A DNA stretch of 64,000 nt from Nageia nagi (taxonomy: Eukaryota > Pinophyta). Position numbers and translations under genes: made by a program. Below, piece after piece: positions 23,100 through 34,534 of the stretch (its first letter is position 1; every line of letters begins with the position of its first letter). The stretch spans positions 19,716,001 through 19,780,000 of the forward strand of contig JBITNC010000001.1 of assembly GCA_050084985.1 (NCBI GenBank), read 5' to 3'. The notes under the pieces were generated by a model. That model was not told the DNA's origin. It searched no databases and saw nothing but the letters and a program-made list of their open reading frames with translations.

Positions 23100-24960
23100 T
23101 TGAATACCATGGCAAGCACCAAGGAGCCAATAGCAATTAAGGAAGAGGGGGTGGATTCTAACTTGATAGTGATTCATGAGGAGTACCTAGAGAATGCTCC
23201 CAATGTCAATTGGATGGAGGTAAGAGTCATCACTCATATGGATACCTCGCAAGTAGATGCTAAACAAATCCTATTGCAACACTAGATACTAGAAGTCATA
23301 GGAAAAGGGAAGTCATTAGCTAAATCAATAAGAAATGTTATGTTGGACTAGGGCCTAGCATATTATGTGCCCTACAAGTCCTTCACCTATTTGGAGATCC
23401 TTTTTTGCATTGCACTTAGGCATAGCCCATATGGCTATGAAGTTAAATTTTATAAGGAGTAAAGGAAGGGAGAAGTAGAGTCTAGGTATCAGCCCAATAT
23501 CTTTTTGGACTACTCCCTATAGGTAATTGTACACACATTTGAGGTCTCGATTGATTAGAGCTTCCATATCAAGATAGGAAAGACTAATTTTAATCAAAAT
23601 GATAGTGAGATGCTAGATTGGATTAATCAAAGGTATGAAGAATTATGCACCAAGCTCCTATAGAGCTATGACATCACCTCCTTTGTGAAATCTTGGGATA
23701 GATAGGTCCTACAAGCATTGGTGGTTATTCTTAGGAAAAAGACCCACATTAAAGAAGATGAAGCCATGATGAGAATGGAATATAATATTATTAAGGCCCA
23801 TATATACTATTATTTTCCTACCTTCATATAAAATGAGGTTAGGAAACATCTATTCAATATTGAAAAATCTAATTTTAAAAACTCATCATACTTGTGGTGG
23901 CTCATAGTCCATCAAAATTTGGAAGCTCTAATGGAAGGAGGGCTCTAGATTGGACCCACACCAATTGATTTAAGAGTTTTGGTGCTTACAAAATTACATG
24001 GCTCATATTATTGGTTTATAAAAAAATTCTTTTTCATAGTAATGTAGATTCTCATGGAGAGAGTTACTCATAGATTGCACCAGTCAACCATGGAGGAGTT
24101 GCAAGGAGGAAATAAAACTGGAGACTGGTATTTTTTGAAGAATTGAATAGTTATAATAAGGTATGGATATTTTGAGAACCCATTTTTGTTACAAAAATTT
24201 GTTATCCCCTTGTTGTATTCTTTAGAAATAGGTAGGTAAATATGTGCAATAGAAACTAAGTATCAGTTCAGGGGTAATTTTAAACCCATTATCAAGATGC
24301 TTGCAACTATTGCAAATAGGTCATACTTTAATAAAATAGGTTGTAAAAATGAGCTAATAGCCTTTATTGTACAAAATTTTAAATTAGATAGTGTAGATTC
24401 CCCTTAGATGTATGACCTGATGGGTGATATAATAAAAATAATTAAATCAAATAAAAAACACTTGATATTTTCCCATGAAGCTTGATTGCATGTAGAATAT
24501 TTTATTAATCAAATGGAACAAGAGGTCGAGGCATACCTAGATTAGGAATTCATAATTTTGGACAAGGCATGGATATCCCTTGAGGGCATAAAAAATATAG
24601 GATCTAGGAGTTCCATCGATAGGATTTTCCCTTAAACCCAAAGGTCATTACTCAATTATAGGATGAGTTGGGATGGGGAACCAATAAAATTGAGTATTTT
24701 ACTAAGTTTAGATTTGAATATACAACCAAAGTTAACCATGTTGAGAAATAATGCTTTGGTGAGCTCCAATATGATCAGTATTGGAATGCCCAGTACATGC
24801 AAAACTTGCTTCCAAAAATGGGATAGCCTCTACTAGCCAATTTCCAATAAATATCAAGAGTAGAGAATTAGCCATTGATGTAGCAGTTACTAAAGTTGTA
24901 AAATCCAAGGAAGAGAAAAATAGAAGAATCTTCCACTTCATGATAGTTTTAGAGAAATAA
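23100..24960 (+). pseudogene. P2: decayed long frame of unknown family, N-terminal part
   Basis: From the ATG at 23100 (or 23108 in a nearby frame, MASTKEP) one frame reads through to about 24660 (~520 codons) with only nonsense codons; most are TAG. A frameshift follows, and the best continuation reads EYFTKFRFEYTTKV then ELQYDQYWNAQYMQNLL. Composition is that of a globular protein (WINQRYEELC, MRMEYNIIKAHIYYYFP, SSYLWWLIVHQNLEALM). I do not recognise the family and see no gag, protease or polymerase motif. It sits upstream of a charged linker and coiled coil, the same layout as P3. Confidence 0.45.
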
Positions 24961-26460
24961 AACATAAATAAATTCTACTTCCTAGGAGTCTTCTCAAAAG
25001 AGAAGAAGAAGAATTAAAACACTATCATAAGCCAAACAAACCCCAAAGAAAAAATTAATGCTAGAAAGGAAGGCATGTACCACTAAACCATGTGTGGTAA
25101 AAAGCACCCAAATCCCATCTCCCTAGGAAATAAGCCAAGAATAGCCTAAATCAAGCATAAGAGATACAAAGTTATTGGATGTAGAGGCAACTTAGAAATC
25201 CCAAATAACTAACATCATTGTTTATCAAGATACTTAAGAGAATATAGGGGATGAAGTATAATAAGGGGGAGGAAATGTACTAAGCATGGGTGGTACTACA
25301 ATAACGAGAGGTGATATGAGAAGACATGGAGATGATGATGATGAAAAGGATCCAATAAAAAGAAAGAATTTGGACCAAAATATAAGCCACCTAAAAAAGA
25401 AAAAACCCTAGAAGATGAAGAAGAAGAGGATGTATAGATTATAGCCTCTGTGGAGAAAGCAACACAAAAGTCTACTTAGGATACTCTAGTGTCAACTTCA
25501 AGAGCAAATGCTTCTTCCCATTATTTAATTCCTTTTTATATGGCCTTAAAATAGGAAATAAAAAGTGTTTTTTCTACTAAAGTAGTAGATCTCTAAAATT
25601 GGGCAACATTCATTAATAAACCCCCTTGTACTCTTGAAGTAATAGGTGATAATTTTGAGTAAAGTAATGAAAATAGGGGATACCAAAATTGCTTAGATGT
25701 ATTTCAAAGAAGGGTAGTTAGATATAACCCCCATGATTCTAATAAATATAAATATACAAACTGATCTAGCTATAGAATAGTCTAGGTTTTTGGTTTATAC
25801 TTCCTTGGCAATTGGCAAGAGTCTCCAATCTATGGAGAACAAGGTAGAGAAGTTGAATAAAAACATTGATCAATATAAGAAGGAATACTCCAATATAGAT
25901 ATGATGATAGATAGAATGCAAAATCAAAATAAATAATTAATTAAAAATCTAGCCAAGCAAAAGTATAAGAGTGAGAAGAGCTTCTAAGATGCTAAGACTA
26001 AGCTAGAAATGATGAAGGAATAGGTTGAGGAGCTCAAAGATCAGACTAGCTTAGTTGAAATACAATGAGCTTAGAAAGTTGAATAAGAGTTGAAGAAAAA
26101 TAAAGCAACAAACAAAGTTTTAAATGATTATAAGATCAATTTTCTAGAAATAATTAAGAGTTTCAAACAAAGTTTAGTGCAAAGGTCAAAGAAACATTGG
26201 CCAGCATGGCCTAGCTACATAACTTAAATAATCAAGTAGAACAAGTTGTCCAACAATATAACACCTAAACCATAATACATAATCTAGCCTTAAAATTCCC
26301 AAGTTCAAGGATTGAAGGGATGTAAAATTAGCTTAGGGTATTGATAGATAAGGATCTAGCTACTATAAATCCAAGGTCAAGATAGACAATTTTGAGAAGA
26401 ATCAAAGATAATTATGATTCGCAGGATCTAGTGTTTTCCTTGGACTTGGAGAAAAGTTAA
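24961..26460 (+). pseudogene. P2 continued: charged linker and coiled coil
   Basis: The 24990-25440 part is Lys/Glu/Asp-rich (HGDDDDEKDPIKRKNL; EDEEEED), with frames shifting. Then comes a segment with NWATFINKPPCTLEVIGDN near 25600. From about 25830 to 26200 there is a heptad-rich stretch (SMENKVEKLNKNIDQYKKEY; KLEMMKE-VEELKDQT; ELKKNKATNKVLNDYK), a likely coiled coil with nonsense codons. It probably belongs to one decayed protein of about 1000 residues. Confidence 0.4.
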
Positions 26461-27109
26461 TTAAAGGTAGAGATAAGTTTTGTGAATATATTCTTTCATT
26501 CTTTAATTCAATTAAAGGTTCCCAAATTATGGGAGGAACCACATGTACAAAGTAGTACCAATTGATGGGTGATATTTTGTTAAGTCTAGGATAGTCTAGG
26601 TCATGTTTACATTATCAAATCTTAATCTTATAAATGTTAGTTAAAACCACCATCTTGTTAAGGGTGAGCATTATTTGTCTAGTCATTTGGATCAGATTTG
26701 GGAATTGTACATAGTCCATGATAATGAGTGTCAATATTTTAAATCTAGCTAAGTCTTTTTTGGATCTTATTACTAGGTTTTGTTATGTAAATAAGTCCTA
26801 CATATTTTTCCTACAACACAGTTGAGTCTTCACAAGTAACTATACATAGGTAATGAGGTTGAAAAATATGTAAGCTCTACTTTCATATATGATAATGTAG
26901 TATTTTGATATTTTTCAAGCTCTACTTTTAGTTTGCTTTTTGTAGTTTAGATTTTAGTCTCTTTCCTATTATCTTTCACTTTTTATCTATTTCTAGTTAA
27001 TTTTGAACTTTTCCATAGATAGGAACTAGCCTATAACCTAAATATTGAGCAAAAAATCCCCATGAGTGCACTGTCCCATCATATTCTACTCTTTTAAGAA
27101 CACTACTAT
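26461..27109. other. Spacer between P2 and P3
   Basis: AT-rich, with long T-rich stretches at 26900-27000. No recognisable gene or LTR. Confidence 0.4.
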
Positions 27110-28696
27110 TGTTGGTAATGGAGAACAAGACCAGACCAAACCTTAAGGTTACATTATACTAATCAACATTGATTTTTCTAGCTTGAATCCACATTTCCAT
27201 CAAAATGGGTAATTCTTCAACACTAAGATCATCATAAAAGATAAGAATGATAATTTATTTGATACTAATTTTCTAGAAAATCACATAGATTTAACAATAA
27301 AACCCCTTGAAGCCAATAGATCTGAAGATAACACCTTGTGGGTTTTTTGTATAAGATTTATTTTATTGTACCCTTCTTATGGGAAAAGTGTCACCCCTAC
27401 CCTAATTTAGTCAAATCCCTAACCTCCTTAACCAAATTCAAGTCCAATAATGTGTTAAATAGTGAGGGAGTTATGATTCCATATCTAATCTATTTTGTAC
27501 TATATAAAGCCCTTTTCAGGCCTAATTCATCAATGCCCTAAGCTAGTGTGAAGGTGGCTATAAAATATAGAGAAAAATACCCACTATAATGGTTGAATCC
27601 ATTTTTACTGAGTCCTACTATTAAGAAGAAAAAGTTTTACAAGATCTCATGATTGAAACTTGAATTGTATTGCCTAAATGTCATGATTATGGTATTGTGT
27701 GGTGAGAACGACATACTAATCATGAAGTTGCAGCATGTTACTATGGCATTCTAGGATATTAAGAATCATGATAAATACCACTAAGATTGGTTTTAAATGG
27801 TGGATGATAGACTCATTGTGAGGCTTATAAACAAAGATAAGTTTAATGAGTATCACTATTCTTCTCTACTTTGCTAGCTACTACTTCACCAACATTCAAA
27901 GGCCTTCCCAGACCTCTAGTTTTCTTAAACATATCAAGATAGAAATCTCAAAGGATAGATGAGTGGATGCAAGTGCTCAATATAAATGGTTCTTCTTATG
28001 ATTTTGTGAGATATTTTCTTTCCTTGCTTTGAATTTCATTTTTGATAAAATTCACCCTAGGTTGTCCAAGTTAGCAATGAAAAATTTGAAACAAAGGTAA
28101 TTCGAAAAAGGTGATAACTACTTCACAAAGAATTATACTATTATTATATTAAATGGATTCTATGATAAGCCTATGAAACTTCCATTTTTTATTTTGAATC
28201 GAGTTTTTACAATGGAAGTCATGAGATAGGAGGACTATGTTGAAATATCATGGGGAGTCCTTCAAGGGAAAAAGAGCCTATACACATAATCTTTGTATTT
28301 TGAAATAATTCAAGAATATAATATAGAGGCTGCAACTAGAGTAGATTTTAGTGTCCTGGCCATATGATCCTTTGGGAGTTTTCATGGCTCTTTGAAGATG
28401 TTCAATTCAAAGGCTCTCGATTTTGTCAAAGTTTCTATGGATGAGTTTAATTTTTTTAGAAAAAACTCTAAATATGGGCCATTTTTTTTAGATGCCTCAT
28501 TGAAGACTTATTGCATTCTCCTTTATAGGTAGAACTACACTTTTAGGCTAGAGTTTTCCTCTTCCTTTAATAAAGAGATCAGCTTGCCAAAGGTACTCAA
28601 AAAATGTTTGGATAATTTTGATTAGTAAAAGGATAAAAATAAGTGTTTTTTATAGTACTACATGGAAAGTAAGAAAACATCTTTGGGTTGGATGTG
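27110..28696 (+). pseudogene. P3 first part: decayed frame of unknown family
   Basis: A possible start is ATG near 27119 (MENKTRPNLK). Frames shift up to ~28000, then 28020-28696 reads well in one frame: ILNGFYDKPMKLPFFILNRV, FNSKALDFVKVSMDEFNFF, KYGPFFLDASLKTYCILL, EISLPKVLKKCLDNFD. RE-4 interrupts it at 28696. With RE-4 removed, TSLGWM continues as CEHDKAFSDFYDKEYVTR at 45895 in frame. Function unknown. Confidence 0.45.
28692..28696. repeat. Target site duplication of RE-4, left copy
   Basis: ATGTG here and ATCTG at 45890-45894 (4 of 5). Supported independently by restoration of the P3 frame. Confidence 0.75.
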
Positions 28697-29052
28697 TGTT
28701 AAGACCCCAACAAAATAAAAAGTGGGTTTTACCCCAAATACCCCAAGAAATATTGAATTATAAAATAACCACAATTTGTAATGCATCATAAGATTGAGAT
28801 ACTCAAATTAATAATAGGTAGAAATATAGAATAACCTTATTGAATAACAAAATGAATGTAGGCCACTTCAAGGGGGCTTCCTCCTTACAACTCAAAAAGA
28901 TAAAATGATTTTCCAATTCCCCTCTTTACCCTTCTTACAAGTATTTATAGTCCTCTTTCCCTAATATTAGAAATATGACCTAACATTAAAACATAATTTT
29001 GGGCTATAAGATGATGTTTTTAGCCTTTTATAACACATTACTTAAGTAAGAT
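28697..29052 (-). repeat. RE-4 3' LTR, outer part
   Basis: Starts TGTTAAGACCCC and aligns with 45364-45720. Split by RE-5; the rest is at 36711-36880. Confidence 0.9.
29048..29052. repeat. Target site duplication of RE-5, left copy
   Basis: AAGAT at 29048-29052 and AAGAT at 36711-36715, a perfect match. The RE-4 LTR alignment breaks and resumes exactly here. Confidence 0.95.
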
Positions 29053-29906
29053 TGTTTACAAATAAAATTGAGTGTGCAAATAAACAAATAGGAAAATATC
29101 TACAAACTCAATATTATCTATATTTGAGCTACATATAGCAATTTATTATAAATAGCAATAAACAAAATAACCAACTTAGAAATGTAATTGTACCAACCAA
29201 GACTGTAATTTGTGTACTTACCTCACGGAATGTACCTGACAATGAAAGATGAATATGTTGGCGATGCACTGATGATGAGCTGCCCTTCCAAAACCATAGT
29301 GACCTAGGAAGATGCAAAAATAGGACCATGAGTGGTCCATTTTAGTGATATAGGAGTGCTAGTGGTGTTCTTTGGTTCATAAAGGAGCATCGGTAGCCTT
29401 CTTTTGATGATTCTTGACCTCTCAATCAAGTCCAGAACTTCAATACGGATGTCTCAGATAGCAGTGTGATATCAGAATAGATCATGGATGTCAGGATAGC
29501 TCATGAAAGGAAGCACACAAACCATAGCCTTGTAGGTAGTACCAAGAGATACCTTAAGGGGTTGCCACTTACAAGACCATACGCGGGATCGTGTGTATCC
29601 TTGTTATGTGGACTTACTATTAGATCCCTTATTTATATAGATAATAGATAATACAACCCATGGGTCGGCATGCTTCTACATAAATAAGGCTAATTCATAA
29701 TATTCAAGATAAACACACCAATAAACAAGATAATTCATGCAATATTCAAGATAATCCATGCAATATTCAAGATAATCATTATAAAATTCATATTCAAGAC
29801 AAACATTGATATTATCACCTTAATACATTCAAGACATATATTTAGGCCAAGCATATTTCATTAATTTATTGATTTAAAAACATAAATTCATTTTTATGTG
29901 TTAACA
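29053..29906 (-). repeat. RE-5 3' LTR
   Basis: 854 bp, paired with 35865-36710. Contains the palindrome at 29322-29338 and repeated CATGCAATATTCAAGATAAT words near 29740. Small frames inside are LTR sequence, not genes. Confidence 0.95.
29322..29338. promoter_or_regulatory. RE-5 palindromic motif, copy 1 (3' LTR)
   Basis: AGGACCATGAGTGGTCC, an imperfect inverted repeat. See the other copies at 31616, 32226, 32256, 34423 and 36133. Function unknown. Confidence 0.5.
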
Positions 29907-30403
29907 GATGCCCCACTTTGGATGTGAAATCGAAAGAAACATGAGGTGAGTTGAGATTTTGCATTCAAATTAAAAACACAATATCATAGTAAACAATTTG
30001 ATAAGCAATAATAAATACTAACCATTCTAAACTTAAACAACATCATGACAAAGCTTATTAGTACTAGATATGGGTTGAGAAAACTCCCTTTTGATATTAC
30101 CTTGGGCCTGCTTGCCCCTTGCATTTTGCCATAGAAGGTGATAACCTGATATATCTGATAATCTGATAATCTTGCTGCAACATTGATGACTCGTGACAAC
30201 AAACTCAACAACACATGATGATGACCTAACAGATGATTTGATAAGACCACATCATAAGGTGAGACATGATAACCATGATGACACACATGACGACCTAAAA
30301 ACAACTTGACAAGACCACATCATAAGACAAGACATGACAACACATGACAACACACATGACCACATCACAAGACAACACATGATAACCATGACCACACATA
30401 GGG
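29907..30403. repeat. RE-5 spacer with short tandem words
   Basis: 30235-30400 is made of diverged copies of ACAAGACCACATCATAAG and ACATGACAACACA. No gene. Confidence 0.5.
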
Positions 30404-31455
30404 GAGAGCTAAGTTCCATACACTGCAATGGAAGCTGAAACTTCTCACCAAGAGGCATGCTGCAGCTGCATAAGAATCGAACTCCATAAAATAATGATAA
30501 ATTAATGGAGCTAAAACTCCACCAAGAGGCATGATAAGCTGATAGAGGAGAGCTAAGTTCCACACAACTGAGACTTTGCACCAAGAGGTATGCTGCAGTT
30601 GCATAAGAACCGAACTCTGCAAAACAATGATAAACTGATGGAGCTAAAACTCCACCAAGAGGCATGATAAGCTAATAGAGGAGAGCTAAGTTCCACATAA
30701 CTAAGACTTCGCACCAAGAGGTATGCTGTAGTTGCATAAGAACTGAACTTCACAAAACAATGATAAACTGATTGAGCTAAAACTCCACCAAAGAGGCATG
30801 ATAAGCTGATAGAGGAGAGCTAAGTTCCACATAACTGAGACTTCACACCAAGAGGTATGCTGCAGCTGCATAAGAACCAAACTCTACAAAATAATGATAA
30901 ACTGATGGAGCTAAAACTCCACCAAGAGGCATGATAAGCTAATAGAGGAGAGCTAAGTTCCACACAACTGAGACTTTGCACCAAGAGGTATGCTGTAGTT
31001 GCATAAGAACCAAACTTCGCAAAATAATGATAAATTGATGGAGCTAAAACTCCACCAAGAGGCATGATAAGCTGATAGAGGAGAGCTAAGTTCCACACAA
31101 CTAAGACTTCGCACCAAGAGGTATGCTGTAGTTGCATAAGAACCAAACTCTGCAAAATAATGATAAATTGATGGAGCTAAAACTCCACTAAGAGGCATGA
31201 TAAGCTGATAACAGGAGTTGGGACTCCACCAAGAGACATGATAAGCTAATAACGGGAGCTGGAACTCCACCATGAGACATGATAAGCTGATAATGGGAGC
31301 TGGAACTCCACCAAGAGACATGATAAGCTGATAATGGGAGCTAGAACTCCACCCATAGGCATGATAAGCTAATAAGGGAGCTAGAACTCTACCAAGAGGC
31401 ATGATAAGCTGATAAGGGAGCTAGAACACCACCAAGAGGCATGATAAGCTGATAA
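30404..31455. repeat. RE-5 tandem repeat array (133-bp units, then ~45-bp units)
   Basis: Unit heads GAGAGCTAAG at 30404, 30548, 30681, 30815, 30948 and 31081, a period of 133-134 after a divergent first unit of 144. From about 31200 a shorter unit repeats about six times (CCACCAAGAGRCATGATAAGCTGATAA). The short unit is the end of the long one, so the array grew in two registers. Frames reading through it on the minus strand are repeats, not proteins. Confidence 0.9.
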
Positions 31456-31615
31456 CATAACCCTGCAAATGTGAGATTCAAAGCAATATTATCCTGGATA
31501 TGACATTGGTTAAGCACTTATGATATGTCCATGATACTTAGATGAGCTAATTTACTAGAAAAAGGAATGCAGGTAGTCCTTTCTAGTAGATTTAGAACAC
31601 TGACAATCTTCACCT

Positions 31616-31634
31616 AAGACCATGGGTGGTCCTT
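31616..31634. promoter_or_regulatory. RE-5 palindromic motif, copy 2 (upstream of PMD gene)
   Basis: AAGACCATGGGTGGTCCTT, about 140 bp before the PMD TATA box. Confidence 0.5.
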
Positions 31635-31772
31635 TTCTTGAGGATTCATCAAAAACCATGAAGATCAGGCCCCTGTGAATCACTCCTAGATTCTAGATTG
31701 ATACCTGGTTGCTTATCCACGTACATCAAATGCTCAAATCAAAATTATCTTGAAGTGTGTGCCCTAACATTT

Positions 31773-31781
31773 CTATAAAAG
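31773..31781 (+). promoter_or_regulatory. TATA box of the PMD gene
   Basis: TCTATAAAAGGGG context, plus strand, about 140 bp before the first in-frame ATG at 31915. The predicted start is near 31805. It suggests the antisense gene has its own promoter. Confidence 0.6.
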
Positions 31782-32225
31782 GGGCCCCACCCTTCCTCAT
31801 TTGGTCACACTATCATTCTCATAGCTGAGAGTATCCTAGAGCTTGAGAGACTGAGTCAGAGAGGTTTAGCTGGTGATTTTGTCGCTATCACTAGGTGATA
31901 TTTCTTGTACTACTATGCTGCACACTATGGCCCTACCAATCACACACTGGGATGGACACAGAGCTACCTTGGTGGCTAATTCTCCTACCGGTCATCAGGT
32001 ACATTGCATCTCTTACCTTTTCCTTGCTATGCTTTTGCTTGTCTTCAGATTTTAGCTACTTGCATGCTAGTTTTCCAAGTTGCCCCTAGGGTTTTCCTGT
32101 TGAATACCCTAGCCCATCATTTTTACCCTTACATTCTATTTTTCAAATTTTTGGTATCATGGCTATACTATGCTCATCCGTATGAACCTGTACCCTAAAT
32201 TTTGTTGACCTTTATGCACAAAAAT

Positions 32226-32243
32226 AGGACCACTAGTGGTCCT
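32226..32243. promoter_or_regulatory. RE-5 palindromic motif, copy 3 (PMD intron 1)
   Basis: AGGACCACTAGTGGTCCT, a perfect 18-bp palindrome. Confidence 0.6.
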
Positions 32244-32255
32244 TTCTGCCCTAGT

Positions 32256-32273
32256 TTGGACCGGGGTGGTCCT
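32256..32273. promoter_or_regulatory. RE-5 palindromic motif, copy 4 (PMD intron 1)
   Basis: Imperfect copy TTGGACCGGGGTGGTCC, with a weaker copy (GACTATGGGCGATCC) 30 bp on. Three copies crowd within 80 bp. Confidence 0.5.
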
Positions 32274-34189
32274 TTTTACCTCGTCTAGACTATGGGCGAT
32301 CCTCTTTACCAGTATTATTTTTTCTATTTTTGTTTCATATCTGATATTGACTTGCTTTCTATCACTCTTTTCTTGTAGAATCGTTCATACCTTATGTGAC
32401 CATCCAGCAAGAGTGCCGCCTTTACCACTACCCAATAGTGGCCACAAACTGATGAAGCCCGAAGCATTCTGGAGGACATTTTCTTTAGCTACCTTGCATT
32501 TGCTGATTATGTGTTTTATGACCACAATATGCTAATAGCTTTGATGGAGAGGTGGGATCCAAACTCCAACACCTTTCACCTTCTGATTGGTGAGATCACA
32601 GTGACACTAGAGGATATCTATAGGATCACTAGACTTCCTATCAGGGGGAGGCTAGTGAACATGGTTCCTGTTCCTAGCCTAGAATAGGTAGAGGTATGGG
32701 CTACATGTCTAACAGGGTCAGATGAAGTAAATCATAGGAACAAGGGTGTGTCCCTAGTGAGACATGTGTCAGAGTATCCTCCAGCATGGGGTGACCTACG
32801 GATGAGGCTCCTCATTGCCTACCTTTTGGATGCTATTATCTACCCAGATAAGAGTAGTGAGACCTTCCCTGTGGGTATGGTTCCTATCATATAGGACATG
32901 GTGACACATAGGCAACGGTATGTGTGGTGCCCCGTGATACTGGCACAACTCTATCATGACCTCCATGGCTTTGTAGAGGTGGAGAGAGGGGGGAGACAGG
33001 TAGCTCATTCTATGATACTACAGGTGTGGGCATATGATCACATCATCATTTCTAGATCGAAAATGTTGCCCCTAGACCAGCCAGATGATGTACCCACCTA
33101 GCAATGGTGGGTGACGATAGAGGGACCAAATTTTCCTAGCATGGACCTAGAGGGATGGTGGGTACGATTTGACCTACTACAAGAGGTGTAGATATACTAG
33201 CATCCCTATCAGGGAGGTGTACCAGAGTAGGAGGAGGACATACAGGAGATGGCATGGGTGAGACACCCTACATACATATAGGCATGTAGGGCACTAGTGG
33301 AGCCATACAGGCTAGAGTGGGTACTCCATCAGTTTGGCCTCCAGCAGGGTATACCAGATGACTATAAGATAGTGGTGTGCTACTACCATAGTAGGCACCT
33401 CCTAGAGGACTATGAGCCAGTACCTAACTAGGACTCAGATTGGGAGTCCCTTAGTGAGGACTCTAACTATGGAGCTAATGATGACATAGATGGACCTGAC
33501 CATACGACAGATTACCTAGATTGGTGGAGGGAATGCTATCCTTACCACATATGTATTCATGATACCAACTCAGGTGACTATGCATGGGAGGATGAAGACA
33601 CAGAGGACATATAGACCAGATGGGATGCTCCCTTCATGGTAGGAGGGTGGGGAGGAGAGAGTAGCCTGACATATGCTCACGACACATCTCTAGATGCAGG
33701 TCATGATGACAATGAGGAGACCGATCCAGACCAGGATGAGTATGAACCTGAGTATGAGCTGGATACAGATTGGGAGGAGGAAGACTATGATGAGCATGAT
33801 GATGGTAACCTATTTTCTCTTTTGCTTTGCTTTGATTTTCTACTTTTTATGATATGCCAAGGATTAACATGATATGTTTATGCTATGTCATAGATCCTGA
33901 GGTTGAGATGGCTAGGCTACGTGGTCAAATCGGTTAGAAGGATGAGGTGATTAGAGAGCTATAGGGTCATCTATGATTCAGAGGAGGAGATTATACTGGG
34001 ATCTATCAAGACCTATAGGTAGCAAACAAGGAGATCAAGGCCCTCTATGAGTAGCTTTGCCAGGTTGAGAGACAGATCGGTGAGGAGAAGGCACATGAAG
34101 AGAAGTACAAGGCACAGTGCAGGGGTGGCACATCTAGCAGGGCTACTAGCTCTAGTGTAGGGGGAGGGGGCTCTAGTAGGAGATTCTAG

Positions 34190-34534
34190 GTCATTCTATG
34201 TGATCTCATCTAGTTGTATTGTAAAAAACATTTTGATCATGATATATATATGAAACACAAATTTTGGTACCTGATTCGCTCTTGTGCATGTACTTGTGAT
34301 GAATGAAATTGATGTTCCATGATTCCTACAAATGAATGCCAACGACACGACCTGAAATTTTGACTTCTCACGTTGTGGGAGGAATTGGAATCTTTTGACT
34401 TTCTCCTATTTTCCACTAAAAGAGGACCACCGATGGTCCTATTAGCATGAAATACAATGCCATCACTCTTGTTATGATGTCATGAAGCCCCCAATCTCTT
34501 GACCATGACATCCGTTAATGACCTGAACTAACTG
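34190..34534. other. Convergent 3' region between PMD gene and gag
   Basis: Non-coding. It would hold the PMD 3' end and the gag 3' end. A short CT-rich microsatellite lies at 34540-34560. Contains the palindrome at 34423. Confidence 0.5.
34423..34440. promoter_or_regulatory. RE-5 palindromic motif, copy 5 (3' of PMD gene)
   Basis: AGGACCACCGATGGTCCT, 16 of 18 positions palindromic. Confidence 0.55.

Larger units (their letters stand above)
31915..34189 (+). pseudogene. Plant mobile domain (PMD) gene, three exons, carried antisense in RE-5
   Basis: Exon 1 31915-31998, intron 31999-32378 (GT..TTCTTGTAG), exon 2 32379-33804, intron 33805-33893 (GT..CATAG), exon 3 33894-34189; the joints keep the frame (phases 0 and 1) and give 602 codons. 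Exon 2 has the PMD signature: ALMERWDPNSNTFHL, GEITVTLEDIYRITRLP, GDLRMRLLIAYLLDAI, then an Asp/Glu-rich tail (ETDPDQDEYEPEYELD). Exon 3 reads as a coiled coil (EVEMARLRGQIG, QVERQIGEEKAHEEKY) ending in a Gly/Ser-rich tip. No frameshift, but 16 in-frame stops by my count: 14 TAG, 2 TGA, 0 TAA. PMD proteins of the MAIN/MAIL1 group act in the nucleus in silencing, and PMD domains are known from TEs. Dead now. Confidence 0.85.

Noticed and set aside
22761-28696. P2 and P3 as functional host genes
   Set aside because: Many in-frame stops and frameshifts, with no intron signals that would remove them consistently.
29129-29329. Minus-strand frame of 66 codons, repeated at 35941-36129
   Set aside because: It appears twice because it lies in both RE-5 LTRs. 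It reads on the transcribed strand but shows no conserved start or domain.
30252-31402. Overlapping minus-strand frames of 66-149 codons with repeated SAYHASWWSF words
   Set aside because: They read through the tandem array; the period is not a multiple of 3 and no start or domain is shared. Repeat-derived.
30404-31455. Regularly spaced repeats resembling a CRISPR array
   Set aside because: Units are contiguous tandem copies of 133 bp and 45 bp without unique spacers, in plant DNA inside a retrotransposon.
31873-31914. Upstream extension of PMD exon 1
   Set aside because: Open frame but no ATG; 31915 is the first in-frame ATG and fits the TATA spacing.
32796-33008. Minus-strand frame of 70 codons inside the PMD exon
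   Set aside because: Antisense shadow of the PMD frame, which is supported by domain motifs and splice sites.
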